NCBI RefSeq assembly: GCF_947036865.1
Contig: NZ_CAMQSF010000028.1
Location: forward strand, 1 to 48,090
Reading direction: 5' to 3'
Origin: an uncultured Caulobacter sp.
GTDB taxonomy: Bacteria; Pseudomonadota; Alphaproteobacteria; Caulobacterales; Caulobacteraceae
Length of the DNA stretch: 48,090 nt
Shown here: positions 28,218 through 36,413 of the stretch, piece after piece
Layout: every line of letters begins with the position of its first letter
Numbering within the stretch: position 1 is the stretch's first letter
The notes under the pieces: model-generated
Seen by the model: the letters and a program-made list of their open reading frames with translations, nothing else
Databases searched by the model: none
Told to the model about the DNA's origin: nothing
Translations under genes and position numbers: made by a program

Positions 28218-28427
28218 ATGACTGAGGTGCATTACGGCGTCGTTCGTGTCGGCGACCACTGGTCGATCATCGGCGACCACCTGCGCTTTGGCGCCTACGA
28301 GACGCGGGACGAGGCCAGCGCCGCGGCGCGTCGCCTGGCCGAGCATCCGGCGGGCCTGGGCCTGCCCGTGCTGCTGCACGAACAGGAAGAAGACGGCGAG
28401 CTGCCGGGGCCGAGACCCCTGAGCTAG
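28218..28427 (+). CDS. Small DUF2188-like protein (69 aa)
   Basis: ATG 28218 follows a full Shine-Dalgarno, AAGGAGG (28204-28210). The core (YGVVRVGDHWSIIGDH, then FGAYETRDEASAAARRLAEH) is a beta-beta-alpha unit like DUF2188 and related small domains of unknown role. The tail is acidic and Pro-rich. Single gene, with its promoter in the 174-base gap to the divergent TIGR02301 gene. Confidence 0.78.
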   Translation: MTEVHYGVVRVGDHWSIIGDHLRFGAYETRDEASAAARRLAEHPAGLGLPVLLHEQEEDGELPGPRPLS

Positions 28428-28457
28428 TCTCATCCGCGCGAAGATCGGCGTTTTGGG

Positions 28458-29003
28458 CTAGGCCTCGGCCGCCTCTTCCGCGTCGTCGCCGTACAGCAGC
28501 GGGCGGACCACGTTCCACACCTGCAGCACCGACGCGACCGCCCCGACGATCGAGGCGACCACCTGGAACGCTTGCCAGATCAGCGTGACCAGCGGGTCCT
28601 CGCCCAGCATGGCCGCCAGCGGATAGATCAGGTGGCTGACCGTGATCCTGAACTGGGCGTAGGCGGTGGAGTACTCCACCGAGGCCCCGGCGATCGCGGC
28701 CGTGACCACCACCGCCAGCACCGGCGCCCACAGCAGCGGCAGGATCAGCAGCAGGGCCAGGGCCGTGATCAGGGTCTTGGTGGAAAGGCCGACGTCCTTG
28801 ACGACGGTGACGCCCACGCCGGCGATCACGGTCAGGCCCAGAAGGCCGAACGCCACCGGCAGGACGAGATCGGCCGTCCGCGCCAGCGGCAGGCGAACCC
28901 CGAACACCATCGCCGCCATCACCAGCAGGGTGACGACGAACGCGCCCAGCCAAAGCGCGCCGTATTGGCCGAGCCGTCGCCGCAGATGCCTTTTCGCGAT
29001 CAT
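28458..29003 (-). CDS. Multi-pass membrane protein, unknown function
   Basis: A 181-residue protein with a basic start (MIAKRHLRRRLGQYG) and four to five hydrophobic helices (about 16-36, 45-66, 78-105, 120-135, 140-165). The end is acidic. I recognise no family; the layout suggests a structural membrane protein, not a transporter with a known signature. Divergent from the Crp/Fnr gene, with which it shares a 123-base promoter region. Confidence 0.7.
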   Translation of the reverse strand: MIAKRHLRRRLGQYGALWLGAFVVTLLVMAAMVFGVRLPLARTADLVLPVAFGLLGLTVIAGVGVTVVKDVGLSTKTLITALALLLILPLLWAPVLAVVVTAAIAGASVEYSTAYAQFRITVSHLIYPLAAMLGEDPLVTLIWQAFQVVASIVGAVASVLQVWNVVRPLLYGDDAEEAAEA

Positions 29004-29126
29004 CGCCGTCTTTCCCTCCGCCGCGCCGCGTTCGCCGAAAGGTGCTTCGGAAGACTCTCGGCGTCCACGGGAAACTAAGCCGTGTCCCGCGCGCTTTTAC
29101 GAAGCCAACCGTCACCGGAGGTTCAC

Positions 29127-29885
29127 ATGACCGCCATGGCCCGTATCGCGCGCAGCACCGTCGAAGGCGACGCCGCGCCGCCCTATTCCGCCAATCGCCT
29201 GCTGGCCGCCCTGCGCCCGGACGCCCTGGCCGAGATCGCCCCGCACCTGGTTCTGGTGGACCTTCCCGTCGACGCGGTGCTGTTCGACGCCGGGGACGAC
29301 GTCGAGCACACCTATCTGCCCTGCGGGCCCACCCAGGCGTCGCTTCTGGTCGTCACCTCGGACGGCCAGGAGATCGAAGCCGCCAGCATCGGTCGCGAAG
29401 GCGCGATCGGCGGCGTGGTCAGCGCGGGCTACAAGCCCGCCTATGGCCGGGCCGTGGTCCGCGTGCCGGGCCATGCCTTCTGCCTGCCGACCCAGCGCCT
29501 GGAGGAGATCAAGTCGCGGCTCGGCGTGGTGGCGGACCTGTTCGATCGCGCCGCCGACGTCTTCATCGCCCAGATGATGCAGCTGGTCGCCTGCAACGCC
29601 CTGCATCCGATCGAGCAGCGCGTCTGCCGCTGGCTGCTGTTCGCCCACGACCGCTCGGGCGACGAGCCGATCCGCCTGACCCAGGAGACCCTGGCCCAGA
29701 TGCTGGGCGTGCAGCGCACGACGATCAGCGCGGTCGCCCGCGCGCTGCAGGAGTCGGACGTCATCCATATCGGCCGGGGCCGGGTCGAGGTGCTGGACCG
29801 GCCCGGCCTGGAACGGCGCGCCTGCGAATGCCACGCCGCTGTCGAGAGCCACTTCCAGCGGATCCTCCCCCGGGTCGAGGGCTAG
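29127..29885 (+). CDS. Crp/Fnr family transcriptional regulator
   Basis: A 252-residue protein: a cupin-like sensor domain (about 40-150), then a Crp-type winged helix (about 170-235) with recognition segment LTQETLAQMLGVQRTTIS. There is no N-terminal FNR cysteine cluster. The C-terminal RACECHAAV cysteines are common to an alphaproteobacterial subgroup. It has a GGAG ribosome site. The ligand is not clear; it lacks an obvious cAMP phosphate-binding arginine motif. Ends on the same CTAG as the convergent gene. Confidence 0.9.
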   Translation: MTAMARIARSTVEGDAAPPYSANRLLAALRPDALAEIAPHLVLVDLPVDAVLFDAGDDVEHTYLPCGPTQASLLVVTSDGQEIEAASIGREGAIGGVVSAGYKPAYGRAVVRVPGHAFCLPTQRLEEIKSRLGVVADLFDRAADVFIAQMMQLVACNALHPIEQRVCRWLLFAHDRSGDEPIRLTQETLAQMLGVQRTTISAVARALQESDVIHIGRGRVEVLDRPGLERRACECHAAVESHFQRILPRVEG

Positions 29886-30847
29886 GTCCGGAACCTCGCC
29901 GCCGTGTCGAGCGCCGCCTCGGCCTCGGCCATCAGGCGCCGCACGATCTCGCCGGCCGGCAGTATCTCGCGGACGCCGCCGGCGCTCTGGCCCATGGCGA
30001 AGCAGGACTTCGCCGGATCCAGCCCCTCGATCTGGCCGCCGATCCCGCCCATGGCTCCGGCCCGGATCGAGACCATGGCCTGCTGCGGGAACGGCTGGAT
30101 GTCGGCCGGGCGGCCTTCCCAGTCGTCGACATAGGGGTTCTTCTTCACCCGCATCGGCTTGCCGGAGTAGCAGCGGGTGCGGATGGTGTCCTCGTCGGTG
30201 GCCTCGACGATGGCCTGACGGTAGAGGTCGCCGGCGTGGGCCTCGGCCGAGGCGATGAAGCGCGTGCCCATCCACACGCCCTGAGCGCCCAGGGCCAGGG
30301 CGGCGGCCAGGCCGCGACCGTCGTGCAGGCCGCCGGCCGCGACGACAGGGATCTTCACCGCCTCGACCGCCTGGGCCACCAGCGGCAAGGTGCCGACAAG
30401 GCCCGTGTGTCCACCGCCCTCGCCGCCCTGGCAGATGACCGCGTCGCAGCCGGCCTGCTCGGCCTTGACCGCGTGCTTCACCGCGCCGCAGACGACCATC
30501 ACCTTCAGGCCCGCCGTCTTCAGCCGCTCGATGATCGGCATGGGCACACCCAGGCCGGCGACGAAGGACGAGGCGCCTTCCTCGATGATCACGTCGACGC
30601 TGGCCGTCAGGGCGTCGGGCGTGGCGGCCAAGAGGTCGACGCCGAACGGCCTGTCGGTCAGGCGGCGCACCTGCCGCATCTGCTCGCGGATGAAGTCGGG
30701 CGAGGTCCCGGCCATGCCCAGCACCCCGTAGCCGCCGGCGTTCGACACCGCCGCCGCCAGCGGCGCGTAGGACACCCCGCCCATGCCGGCCAGCAGGATC
30801 GGATGCTCGATATGCAGAAGATCGCAGAGCGGCGTGCGCAGCCCCAT
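29882..30847 (-). CDS. Nitronate monooxygenase-like FMN oxidoreductase (NPD family)
   Basis: A 321-residue TIM-barrel FMN enzyme. LDI-type start (TPLCDLLHIEHPILLAGMGG), the phosphate-binding VAAGGLHDGRGLAAALALGA and GVWMGTRFIAS, and QGGEGGGHTG are those of 2-nitropropane dioxygenase/nitronate monooxygenases and related enoyl-reductase-like proteins. It would oxidise nitronates or reduce a quinone/enoyl substrate. GGGAGGAAC precedes the ATG. It is last in a minus-strand series after an SDR and a 45-aa gene. Confidence 0.88.
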   Translation of the reverse strand: MGLRTPLCDLLHIEHPILLAGMGGVSYAPLAAAVSNAGGYGVLGMAGTSPDFIREQMRQVRRLTDRPFGVDLLAATPDALTASVDVIIEEGASSFVAGLGVPMPIIERLKTAGLKVMVVCGAVKHAVKAEQAGCDAVICQGGEGGGHTGLVGTLPLVAQAVEAVKIPVVAAGGLHDGRGLAAALALGAQGVWMGTRFIASAEAHAGDLYRQAIVEATDEDTIRTRCYSGKPMRVKKNPYVDDWEGRPADIQPFPQQAMVSIRAGAMGGIGGQIEGLDPAKSCFAMGQSAGGVREILPAGEIVRRLMAEAEAALDTAARFRT

Positions 30848-30923
30848 GGCCGTTCCTCCCGTGTCTTTTCCGGGAGGATCGAGGCCCGGACCTGGCCGGG
30901 CAAGCCTGCCGCGAGGGCAGGCC

Positions 30924-31061
30924 CTAGCCGCGCTTGGCCAGTTCGGTCTCGACGTCGGTGTCGTGCGTCCAGAAGCAGGCCATCATGCCGCTGAAGGCCA
31001 GGGCCAGCATCATCAGAAAGCCACGCGGCGGCGTCAGGCTGACAACGTCTTGGGGCGTCAT
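30924..31061 (-). CDS. Small single-pass membrane protein (45 aa)
   Basis: An ORF of 45 residues with a hydrophobic helix at about 13-31 (RGFLMMLALAFSGMMACFW) and an acidic, then basic tail (DVETELAKRG). GAGGAAACCGAG lies before the ATG. Codon third positions are GC-rich as in real genes. It sits between the SDR and the nitronate monooxygenase-like gene on the same strand. Function unknown; one-helix proteins of this size often modulate a larger membrane partner. Confidence 0.65.
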   Translation of the reverse strand: MTPQDVVSLTPPRGFLMMLALAFSGMMACFWTHDTDVETELAKRG

Positions 31062-31197
31062 CGTCTCGGTTTCCTCGTCGGCGCCCGGATCTGATGTCCA
31101 GGCTGCCAGACGGAAAGCTTCTCACCAGCGGGCCCGTTCCGCAAGAGGCTGTTTTCAATGGGCTTTTATTGGACGACAGAGTCCAAGATACGCCTGC

Positions 31198-31980
31198 TTA
31201 GAAGATCGAGTATCCGCCGTCGATGACGATCGTCGTTCCGGAGTGATAGCTGGAGGCGTCCGAGGCCAGATAGACGGCCATGCCGCCGAAGTCCTCGGGC
31301 TCGCCCCAGCGACGGGCCGGAACGCGCGGGATGACCTTCTCGGCGAAGGCCGAATTGGCCTGGGCGCCGGCCGTCATGTCGGTGGCGATCCAGCCCGGCA
31401 GGATGGCGTTGGCCCGCACGCCATAGCGGGCGTGCTCGACGGCCACCGACTTGATCATCGAGATCACCGCGCCCTTGGTGGCGGCATAGGCCTCGTTGCG
31501 GGCCGCACCCTCGATGGCGGCCAGGGACGCGACCCCGACCAGCGAGCCGCCCGGATCGCCGGCCTTGGCCCGCTCGACCATGTGACGGCAGGCCTCGCGC
31601 AGGGTGAAGAACACGCCGTCCAGATTGACCGACAGCACCTTGCGATAGGTCTCGGTCTTCATCTCGACGAACGAGGGCGAGCCGTAGCCGATGCCGGCGT
31701 TGGCGAAGACGCTGTCGACCCGGCCCATGGCGGCGACGGCCTCTTCCATGCCCTCGGCGACCTGGGCCTCGTCGGACACGTCCACCGTCTGGGCCTTCAC
31801 GCGGACGCCCAGGCCGGTGAGCTCCGTTTCGGCCGCCAGGTTGCGCTCGGCGTTCGAGCCCCAGATGACGATGTCGGCGCCGGCCTGCGCCATCGCCTTG
31901 GCCATGCCAAGGCCAATGCCGCGATTGCCGCCGGTCACCAGCGCGACCTTGCCCGACAGGTTGAACGGCGCGTAGGCCAT
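31198..31980 (-). CDS. Short-chain dehydrogenase/reductase
   Basis: A 260-residue classical SDR. Residues 13-20 hold the cofactor motif TGGNRGIG; NAG (in ANAGIG) and the catalytic YAATK with its upstream serine are present; it ends in a normal TTIVIDGGYSIF. ATG 31980 (MAYAPFNLSGK) has a GGGAGAG ribosome site; the longer reading from 32034 is not supported. Substrate unknown; the sequence resembles 2-deoxygluconate/3-oxoacyl reductase types. Confidence 0.9.
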   Translation of the reverse strand: MAYAPFNLSGKVALVTGGNRGIGLGMAKAMAQAGADIVIWGSNAERNLAAETELTGLGVRVKAQTVDVSDEAQVAEGMEEAVAAMGRVDSVFANAGIGYGSPSFVEMKTETYRKVLSVNLDGVFFTLREACRHMVERAKAGDPGGSLVGVASLAAIEGAARNEAYAATKGAVISMIKSVAVEHARYGVRANAILPGWIATDMTAGAQANSAFAEKVIPRVPARRWGEPEDFGGMAVYLASDASSYHSGTTIVIDGGYSIF

Positions 31981-32143
31981 GGCGTCTCTCCCAACGTTTG
32001 TTTGAAAGAGAGAGGGTGAAGCCACGCGGGTCAAGCCCTACCTTGTTCGCCTCCCTCGCGCCTAGGGTCCAGTGATCCGTCGGCATGACGCGTCGGAACA
32101 GGCGCGGCTTCAGCGGACGCTGGGAGCTCTCCGCCGGCCTGGG

Positions 32144-32167
32144 TCCTGGGCACAAGGCCCAGGAAGG
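32144..32167. repeat. Copy of the 24-bp intergenic palindrome arm
   Basis: Identical over 24 bases to the right arm at 1024-1047 (CCTGGGC-ACAAG-GCCCAGG core). Only one arm is present here, ten bases after the end of the Nudix gene. Confidence 0.85.
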
Positions 32168-32176
32168 CGGGAATTA

Positions 32177-32605
32177 TCAGGCCTCCAAGACCCCAAACCG
32201 CTCATAGGCCTCGGCGATGACCCGTCGCGTCTCGTCCCATTCGACCAGGGCCATCGCCTCGTCGCGCGACACGAACCGGGCCTCGGCTGCGTCGTCGCCG
32301 GCCTGGGGCTCGCCGCTCAGCCAGCGAGCGGCGTAGTCGATCAGCACGTAATGACGGGTGATCTCTCCACCGGGCCGCGCCGGAAACACGCCGTCGACCA
32401 CGTCGATCAGGCCAAGAAGCTCGGCCTCGACGCCGGTCTCCTCCTTCAGCTCGCGCAGGGCGGCCGCCTGCGCCGTCTCGCCCCACTCCAGCCGCCCGCC
32501 CGGCAGGCTCCACTGGTTGAGACGCGGCGGGGTCCCCCGCCGGATCAGCAGAACCTCGTCGCCCCGCAGACAGACCACCCCGACGGTCGGGACAGGATGG
32601 CTCAT
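32177..32605 (-). CDS. Nudix hydrolase
   Basis: A 142-residue enzyme whose Nudix box is complete: G-x5-E-x7-REL-x-EE-x-G-V, starting at GRLEWGE near residue 38. It cleaves a nucleoside diphosphate linked to another group; the substrate is not evident. Start ATG 32605 overlaps the stop of the patatin gene by four bases, so they are translated together. The longer reading in this frame is antisense or wrong-frame patatin sequence. Confidence 0.93.
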   Translation of the reverse strand: MSHPVPTVGVVCLRGDEVLLIRRGTPPRLNQWSLPGGRLEWGETAQAAALRELKEETGVEAELLGLIDVVDGVFPARPGGEITRHYVLIDYAARWLSGEPQAGDDAAEARFVSRDEAMALVEWDETRRVIAEAYERFGVLEA

Positions 32606-33663
32606 GGAAAGCCCACCTTCAGATCGACGCTGGAGCGCTGGCCGACGCAGGCGCCGCACTCGCCCAGCCAAGCCTCCGCCGCCGCGCGCCCCCGCTCCTT
32701 GAGGTCGGACAGGAAGCTCCATTCGGTGTTGAACTTGCTCGACAAGGAGAGATCCGCCAGCGGCTTGTCGGCGGTGATCGCGTGGACCAGCATCCGGCGG
32801 TAGCGCCCCCGGGCGTTGTCCTTCAGGAGACCCTCGTCCAGCAGCTTCTGCACGAAGCCGATCGCCCGCAGCTCCGAGGCCAGCGACGCGTTGAAGGTGA
32901 TCTCGTTCAGCCGGTCCATGATCTCGCCGGGCGTCTTGGGCGTCTCCTCGCGGACGAACGGATTGAGGCTGACGATCAGGATGTCGTCGGGCGTGTCGTC
33001 GTAGAACAGCGGCCACAGCGGCGGATTGGCCAGGAAGCCGCCGTCCCAGTAGGGCTCGCCGTCGATCTCCACCGCCTGGAACACCTGCGGCAGGCACGCG
33101 CTGGCCATGATGTGGCGGGCCGTCAGCTCGGTCTCGCGGAAGATCGTCGACTTGCTGGTCCGCACCGCGGTGGCGGCGATGTAGAGCTTGATCGGGCTCC
33201 GCTCGCGGATCTGCTTGAAGGTGATCTCGGCTTCCAGCGTGTCGTGCAGCGGATTCAGATTGAAAGGGTTGAACTCGTAGGGGCTCAGCGACAGGGCGAA
33301 GGTCTCGGCCATCCGCCAGCCGGGGGTGTTCTTCCACCAGTCCACCCCGCCGGAGAAGGCGCTGGTCCAGATCGAGGTGTCGCCGAAGACGTTGCGCCCG
33401 CCGGCGCGGTTGACGTTTCGCCAGAACGACTCGAGCCGCTTTCGAGCGCCCTCGCGGCCATCGTCGATCAGGCCCTGGGCCAGGCAAACGGCGTTCATCG
33501 CCCCGGCCGAGGCGGCGGTGACGGCGCGGATCTCGAGTTCGTCTTCTTCGAGCAGGCGGTCCAGAACGCCCCACTCGAACGCCCCGTGGGCCCCGCCGCC
33601 CTGCAGGGCCAGGCTCAGGCCCTTGGGCCCCGACTTCTTCTTGGTGAACGGCGGAATGGGCAT
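32602..33663 (-). CDS. Patatin-like phospholipase
   Basis: A 353-residue lipid acyl hydrolase. The oxyanion loop [15 protein letters not shown] is at about 17-31, the nucleophile Ser in [11 protein letters not shown] (first Gly of GxSxG replaced by Ala), and the catalytic aspartate in [10 protein letters not shown]. No signal peptide; a basic N-terminus (KKKSGPKG) may touch the membrane surface. Coupled to the Nudix gene downstream. Related alphaproteobacterial proteins have been linked to phospholipid turnover or PHB breakdown; which applies is open. Confidence 0.92.
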   Translation of the reverse strand: MPIPPFTKKKSGPKGLSLALQGGGAHGAFEWGVLDRLLEEDELEIRAVTAASAGAMNAVCLAQGLIDDGREGARKRLESFWRNVNRAGGRNVFGDTSIWTSAFSGGVDWWKNTPGWRMAETFALSLSPYEFNPFNLNPLHDTLEAEITFKQIRERSPIKLYIAATAVRTSKSTIFRETELTARHIMASACLPQVFQAVEIDGEPYWDGGFLANPPLWPLFYDDTPDDILIVSLNPFVREETPKTPGEIMDRLNEITFNASLASELRAIGFVQKLLDEGLLKDNARGRYRRMLVHAITADKPLADLSLSSKFNTEWSFLSDLKERGRAAAEAWLGECGACVGQRSSVDLKVGFP

Positions 33664-33725
33664 GCGAACTCCCGAAGGACCAGGCTCGCCTTCAGTAGCG
33701 CTTCCTCCCGGGCGCGTCTGTCGCC

Positions 33726-34523
33726 TTATTGCGCGACCCAGCCGCCGTCGATCTGGAAGGCCGCGCCGTTGGCCGAGGCCCCCGCGTCCGACACCAGATA
33801 GAGCAGCATGCCCGAGAGCTGGTCGAAGGTGACGAACTGCTTGGTCGGCTGGGCGGCCAGGATCACGTCCTTCATCACCGCCTCTTCGGAGATGCCGCGC
33901 GCCTTGGCCTGGTCGGCGATCTGGGCCTCGACCAGCGGGGTCTTCACGAAGCCCGGGCAGATGGCGTTGCAGGTGATCCCGTGCTCGGCGACCTCCAGGG
34001 CGACCGTCTTGGTCAGGCCCAGGATGCCGTGCTTGGCCGCCACATAGGCCGACTTGAACGGGGAGGCCACGAGGCCGTGGGCCGAGGCGATGTTAACGAT
34101 CCGCCCGCGCCCTTGCTCCTTCATCACCGGCACGGCGGCCTTGGTGGCGTGGAAGGCGGAAGACAGGTTGATCGCGATGATCAGGTCCCACTTGTCGTCC
34201 GGGAAATCCTCGATCGGGGCCACGTGCTGGACGCCGGCGTTGTTGACCAGGATGTCCAGTTCGCCGAACTCGGCCTTGGCGGCCTTGACCATGTCGGCGA
34301 TTTGATCGGGCTTGGTCATGTCGGCGCCGTGATAGAGCACCTCGACGCCGTGGGTTTGCGCCATCTCGGCCCGGGCCCGCTCGATGGCGTTCATTTCGCC
34401 GAGGCCGTTCATCACGATGTTGCAGCCCTGGGCGGCCAGGGCGTCGGCCAGGGCGTGACCGATGCCGCTGGTCGAACCGGTGACGATGGCGACCTGCCCC
34501 TGCAAACCGAAATCCACGGCCAT
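33726..34523 (-). CDS. bdhA: 3-hydroxybutyrate dehydrogenase (SDR)
   Basis: A 265-residue SDR. TGSTSGIG (residues 15-22), NNAGVQHVAPIEDFP, the Ser in IASAHGLVASPFKSAY, the YVAAK catalytic pair, and PGFVKTPLVEAQI closely follow bacterial D-3-hydroxybutyrate dehydrogenases. It oxidises 3-hydroxybutyrate from PHB breakdown to acetoacetate with NAD. The C-terminal QIDGGWVAQ is typical. A PhaR-like palindrome lies 32 bases upstream. Confidence 0.93.
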   Translation of the reverse strand: MAVDFGLQGQVAIVTGSTSGIGHALADALAAQGCNIVMNGLGEMNAIERARAEMAQTHGVEVLYHGADMTKPDQIADMVKAAKAEFGELDILVNNAGVQHVAPIEDFPDDKWDLIIAINLSSAFHATKAAVPVMKEQGRGRIVNIASAHGLVASPFKSAYVAAKHGILGLTKTVALEVAEHGITCNAICPGFVKTPLVEAQIADQAKARGISEEAVMKDVILAAQPTKQFVTFDQLSGMLLYLVSDAGASANGAAFQIDGGWVAQ

Positions 34524-34547
34524 GCGCTCGCTCCCGAAAAACGCCCT

Positions 34548-34569
34548 AATGCATTGCTGCGACGCAGCA
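34548..34569 (-). promoter_or_regulatory. PhaR-like operator upstream of bdhA
   Basis: TGCTGC-GAC-GCAGCA (34555-34569) is a perfect palindrome that contains CTGC-N3-GCAG, the pattern reported for the polyhydroxyalkanoate regulator PhaR in Rhodobacter. AATGCATT (34548-34555) abuts it. The sites sit 25-46 bases upstream of the bdhA ATG, where they would overlap the promoter. Confidence 0.5.
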
Positions 34570-34572
34570 TAT

Positions 34573-34623
34573 AGCTCGCCTTTGCGAAGGGCGAGCGCTT
34601 ATTAAATTCATCGATAGATGAAT
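34573..34623 (-). terminator. Hairpins after yaaA
   Basis: Directly after the yaaA stop, GAATTCATC-TATC-GATGAATTT folds into an 8-9 bp stem followed by TTTAAT; a second hairpin, GCTCGCC-N9-GGCGAGC, follows it. Either could end yaaA transcription before bdhA. Confidence 0.5.
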
Positions 34624-35391
34624 TCAGGGCTGCGGGCGAGCGAAAACCCAGTCGGCCTGGGTCGAAAGCGAAGCTTGGAACCGATAGCCGTCCAGATCGA
34701 AGCCCTTCAGGCCCTCGGCGCGGTCGATCCGGTTGTCGATGGCGTAGCGCGCCATGCGCCCCCGCGCCTTCTTGGCGAAGAAGCCCAGCACGCGCAGCTC
34801 GCCGTGCTTCTCCTCCTTGAAGTGGCAGGTGACGACCGGCGACTTCAGCGCCTTGGCGTCGACGGCGCCGAAATATTCCTGGCTGGCCAGGTTCACCAGG
34901 GTCGGGTCCGCGTGGCCGTCCAGCGCCTGGTTCAGGGTCTTGGAGATCGTCTCGCCCCAGAAGTCGTAGAGATTGGCCCCGCGCTTGGTCTTCAGCCGCG
35001 TGCCCATCTCCAGCCGATAGGCTTGCAGCGCGTCGAACGGGCGCAGCACGCCATAGAGGCCCGACAGGATCCGCAGGTGATCTTGCGCCCACTCCAGGGA
35101 TGGCCGGTCCAGCTCGCGGGCGGCGAGGCCCGCATAGACGTCGCCATTGAAGGCGATGATCGCCTGCAGCCCGTCCTCGACCTGCGGGTCAAAGGCCTGG
35201 AAGCGCTCGCGGTTCAGCTTGGCCAGGGCGTCGGAGATGTGCATCAGGCGCTTCAGGTCGGCGGCCGTCAGCTTGCGCGTCACCTTGGCCAGTTCGGCGA
35301 TCTGGCTCTTAAGCTCGGGCGTGGTCAGCGGCAGCGCCTGGGCGGGCGCGGTGAAGTCCAGCGACTTGGCGGGCGAGATGACCATCAGCAT
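34624..35391 (-). CDS. yaaA: Peroxide stress protein YaaA (DUF328)
   Basis: A 255-residue protein with the family marks SPAKSLDF at the start, LSGLYGVLRPFDALQAYRLE and NLYDFWG in the middle, and GFFAKKARGRMARYAI near the end. In E. coli YaaA lowers intracellular iron-driven damage during peroxide stress, and the fold binds DNA. The length matches. It follows the broken DUF1801 gene by 50 bases on the same strand. Confidence 0.96.
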   Translation of the reverse strand: MLMVISPAKSLDFTAPAQALPLTTPELKSQIAELAKVTRKLTAADLKRLMHISDALAKLNRERFQAFDPQVEDGLQAIIAFNGDVYAGLAARELDRPSLEWAQDHLRILSGLYGVLRPFDALQAYRLEMGTRLKTKRGANLYDFWGETISKTLNQALDGHADPTLVNLASQEYFGAVDAKALKSPVVTCHFKEEKHGELRVLGFFAKKARGRMARYAIDNRIDRAEGLKGFDLDGYRFQASLSTQADWVFARPQP

Positions 35392-35441
35392 GGCCGGGGA
35401 AATAGAGGGTTCGAGCGGGCTTCGCTAGCCGAAGGGCTCGA

Positions 35442-35840
35442 CTATTCGCCCGCGGCGACCCGGGCGCGCATGTCTGCATAGGCGGCGGCCAGCAGAGCTC
35501 GCAGGGCGCCCTCGTCGACCGGCTGGCCCCGGCGCAGCTTGACGTGCCGCATCCGCTTGCCGGCGCCCTCCAGAAGCCCGATCGGATCCGGCAAGGCCGC
35601 GCCCGCGTAGAGGCCGATCGCGACATGCGCCTTGTGGGCGTCGACATAGGCGAAGGCGGCGTCTCCGACGCAGGCGGTCGGATGGCCGTCGTGCATCAGT
35701 TCGCGGACGTCGGGGCCGAGGTCGCGGATTCGCGCGAATCACGCGAGCGCCAGGGCTCTTAGCGGATCGTCGCCCAAGAACCAGGCCTCGACCCCGGGAT
35801 CGCGCCGCATGGCGCCGGGGAAATGGAACAGCGCGCTCAT
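35442..35840 (-). pseudogene. DUF1801 family gene interrupted by an in-frame TGA
   Basis: From ATG 35840 the frame reads VEAWFLGDDPLRALALA, then TGA (35739-35741), then FARIRDLGPDVRELMHDGHP and on to a normal end at 35442. The two halves join without a frameshift into a 132-codon DUF1801-like protein, with the stop where TGG (Trp) would fit. The downstream half alone (84 residues from ATG 35696) lacks the N-terminal helix. Third-position GC is as in live genes, so the mutation is recent or a base-call error. DUF1801 function is unknown. Confidence 0.75.
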
Positions 35841-35877
35841 GGTCCGAGCTTGCCAGCTTCACCGGGAATGTCGATTC

Positions 35878-35947
35878 ACTTTCCATCCTGGAAAGTTTTT
35901 GCTTGCCAAGACGGAAAGTCATCGGCATGACTTTCCATCATGGAAAG
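35878..35947. promoter_or_regulatory. Cluster of three TTTCCA-N3-TGGAAA operators
   Basis: ACTTTCCA-TCC-TGGAAAGT (35878-35896) and CTTTCCA-TCA-TGGAAAG (35931-35947) are perfect palindromes; CTTGCCA-AGA-CGGAAAG (35902-35918) is a third copy with two changes. Centres are 23 and 29 bases apart. They lie between the broken DUF1801 gene and the two-gene unit that encodes a winged-helix regulator, and the last site abuts that unit's ribosome site. Autoregulation is the likely purpose. Confidence 0.75.
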
Positions 35948-35960
35948 CAAGGAGGTCGTC

Positions 35961-36413
35961 ATGACCCGCGACGAGGACGCCCGGACGATGCTGGCCGAGA
36001 TCGAGGCCGCGAAAGCCGATCTGGCCGAACGGGCTCGCGCGCCCGTCTGGTATCATCCGACCCTGGGCTTGCTGGCGGGGGGCATGGTGGCGATCCAGGG
36101 CCAGCCGTCCACGCTGAAGGTCGCCTATACGGGCCTGTTCGTGCTGGGCGTGGCGCTGCTGGTCCGCGCCTACAAGCGTCACACCGGCCTGTGGGTCGGC
36201 GGCTTCCGCGCCGGACGCACGCGCTGGGTGGCGATCGGCATGGCGGTGCTCATCGCGCTGTGCGGCTTCCTGGCGCTGTGGCTGGCGCGCCATCGCGGCA
36301 TGTCCGAGGCGCCGCTGGTGTTCGGCGCGATCATCGCCGCGATCGTCACGGTCGCCGGCCACGTCTGGGAAGCGGCCTTCCGCGCCGACCTGCGCGACGG
36401 CGGTTCGCTTTGA
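35961..36413 (+). CDS. Membrane protein co-transcribed with winged-helix regulator
   Basis: A 150-residue protein from ATG 35961, with AAGGAGG six bases before it. An N-terminal amphipathic helix (residues 5-30, Asp/Glu/Ala-rich) leads to four membrane helices in two pairs (about 40-55, 62-76, 97-117, 123-140). I know no name for the family. The TTGA junction with the next gene implies a two-gene unit under the palindromic operators upstream. Confidence 0.75.
   Translation: MTRDEDARTMLAEIEAAKADLAERARAPVWYHPTLGLLAGGMVAIQGQPSTLKVAYTGLFVLGVALLVRAYKRHTGLWVGGFRAGRTRWVAIGMAVLIALCGFLALWLARHRGMSEAPLVFGAIIAAIVTVAGHVWEAAFRADLRDGGSL

Noticed and set aside
29042..30994. Plus-strand ORF of 650 codons
   Set aside because: Overlaps the Crp/Fnr gene in another frame and is antisense to the nitronate monooxygenase-like gene.
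35739..35741. TGA as a selenocysteine codon in the DUF1801 gene
   Set aside because: The position fits Trp, no SECIS-like hairpin is evident right after it, and DUF1801 is not a known selenoprotein family.
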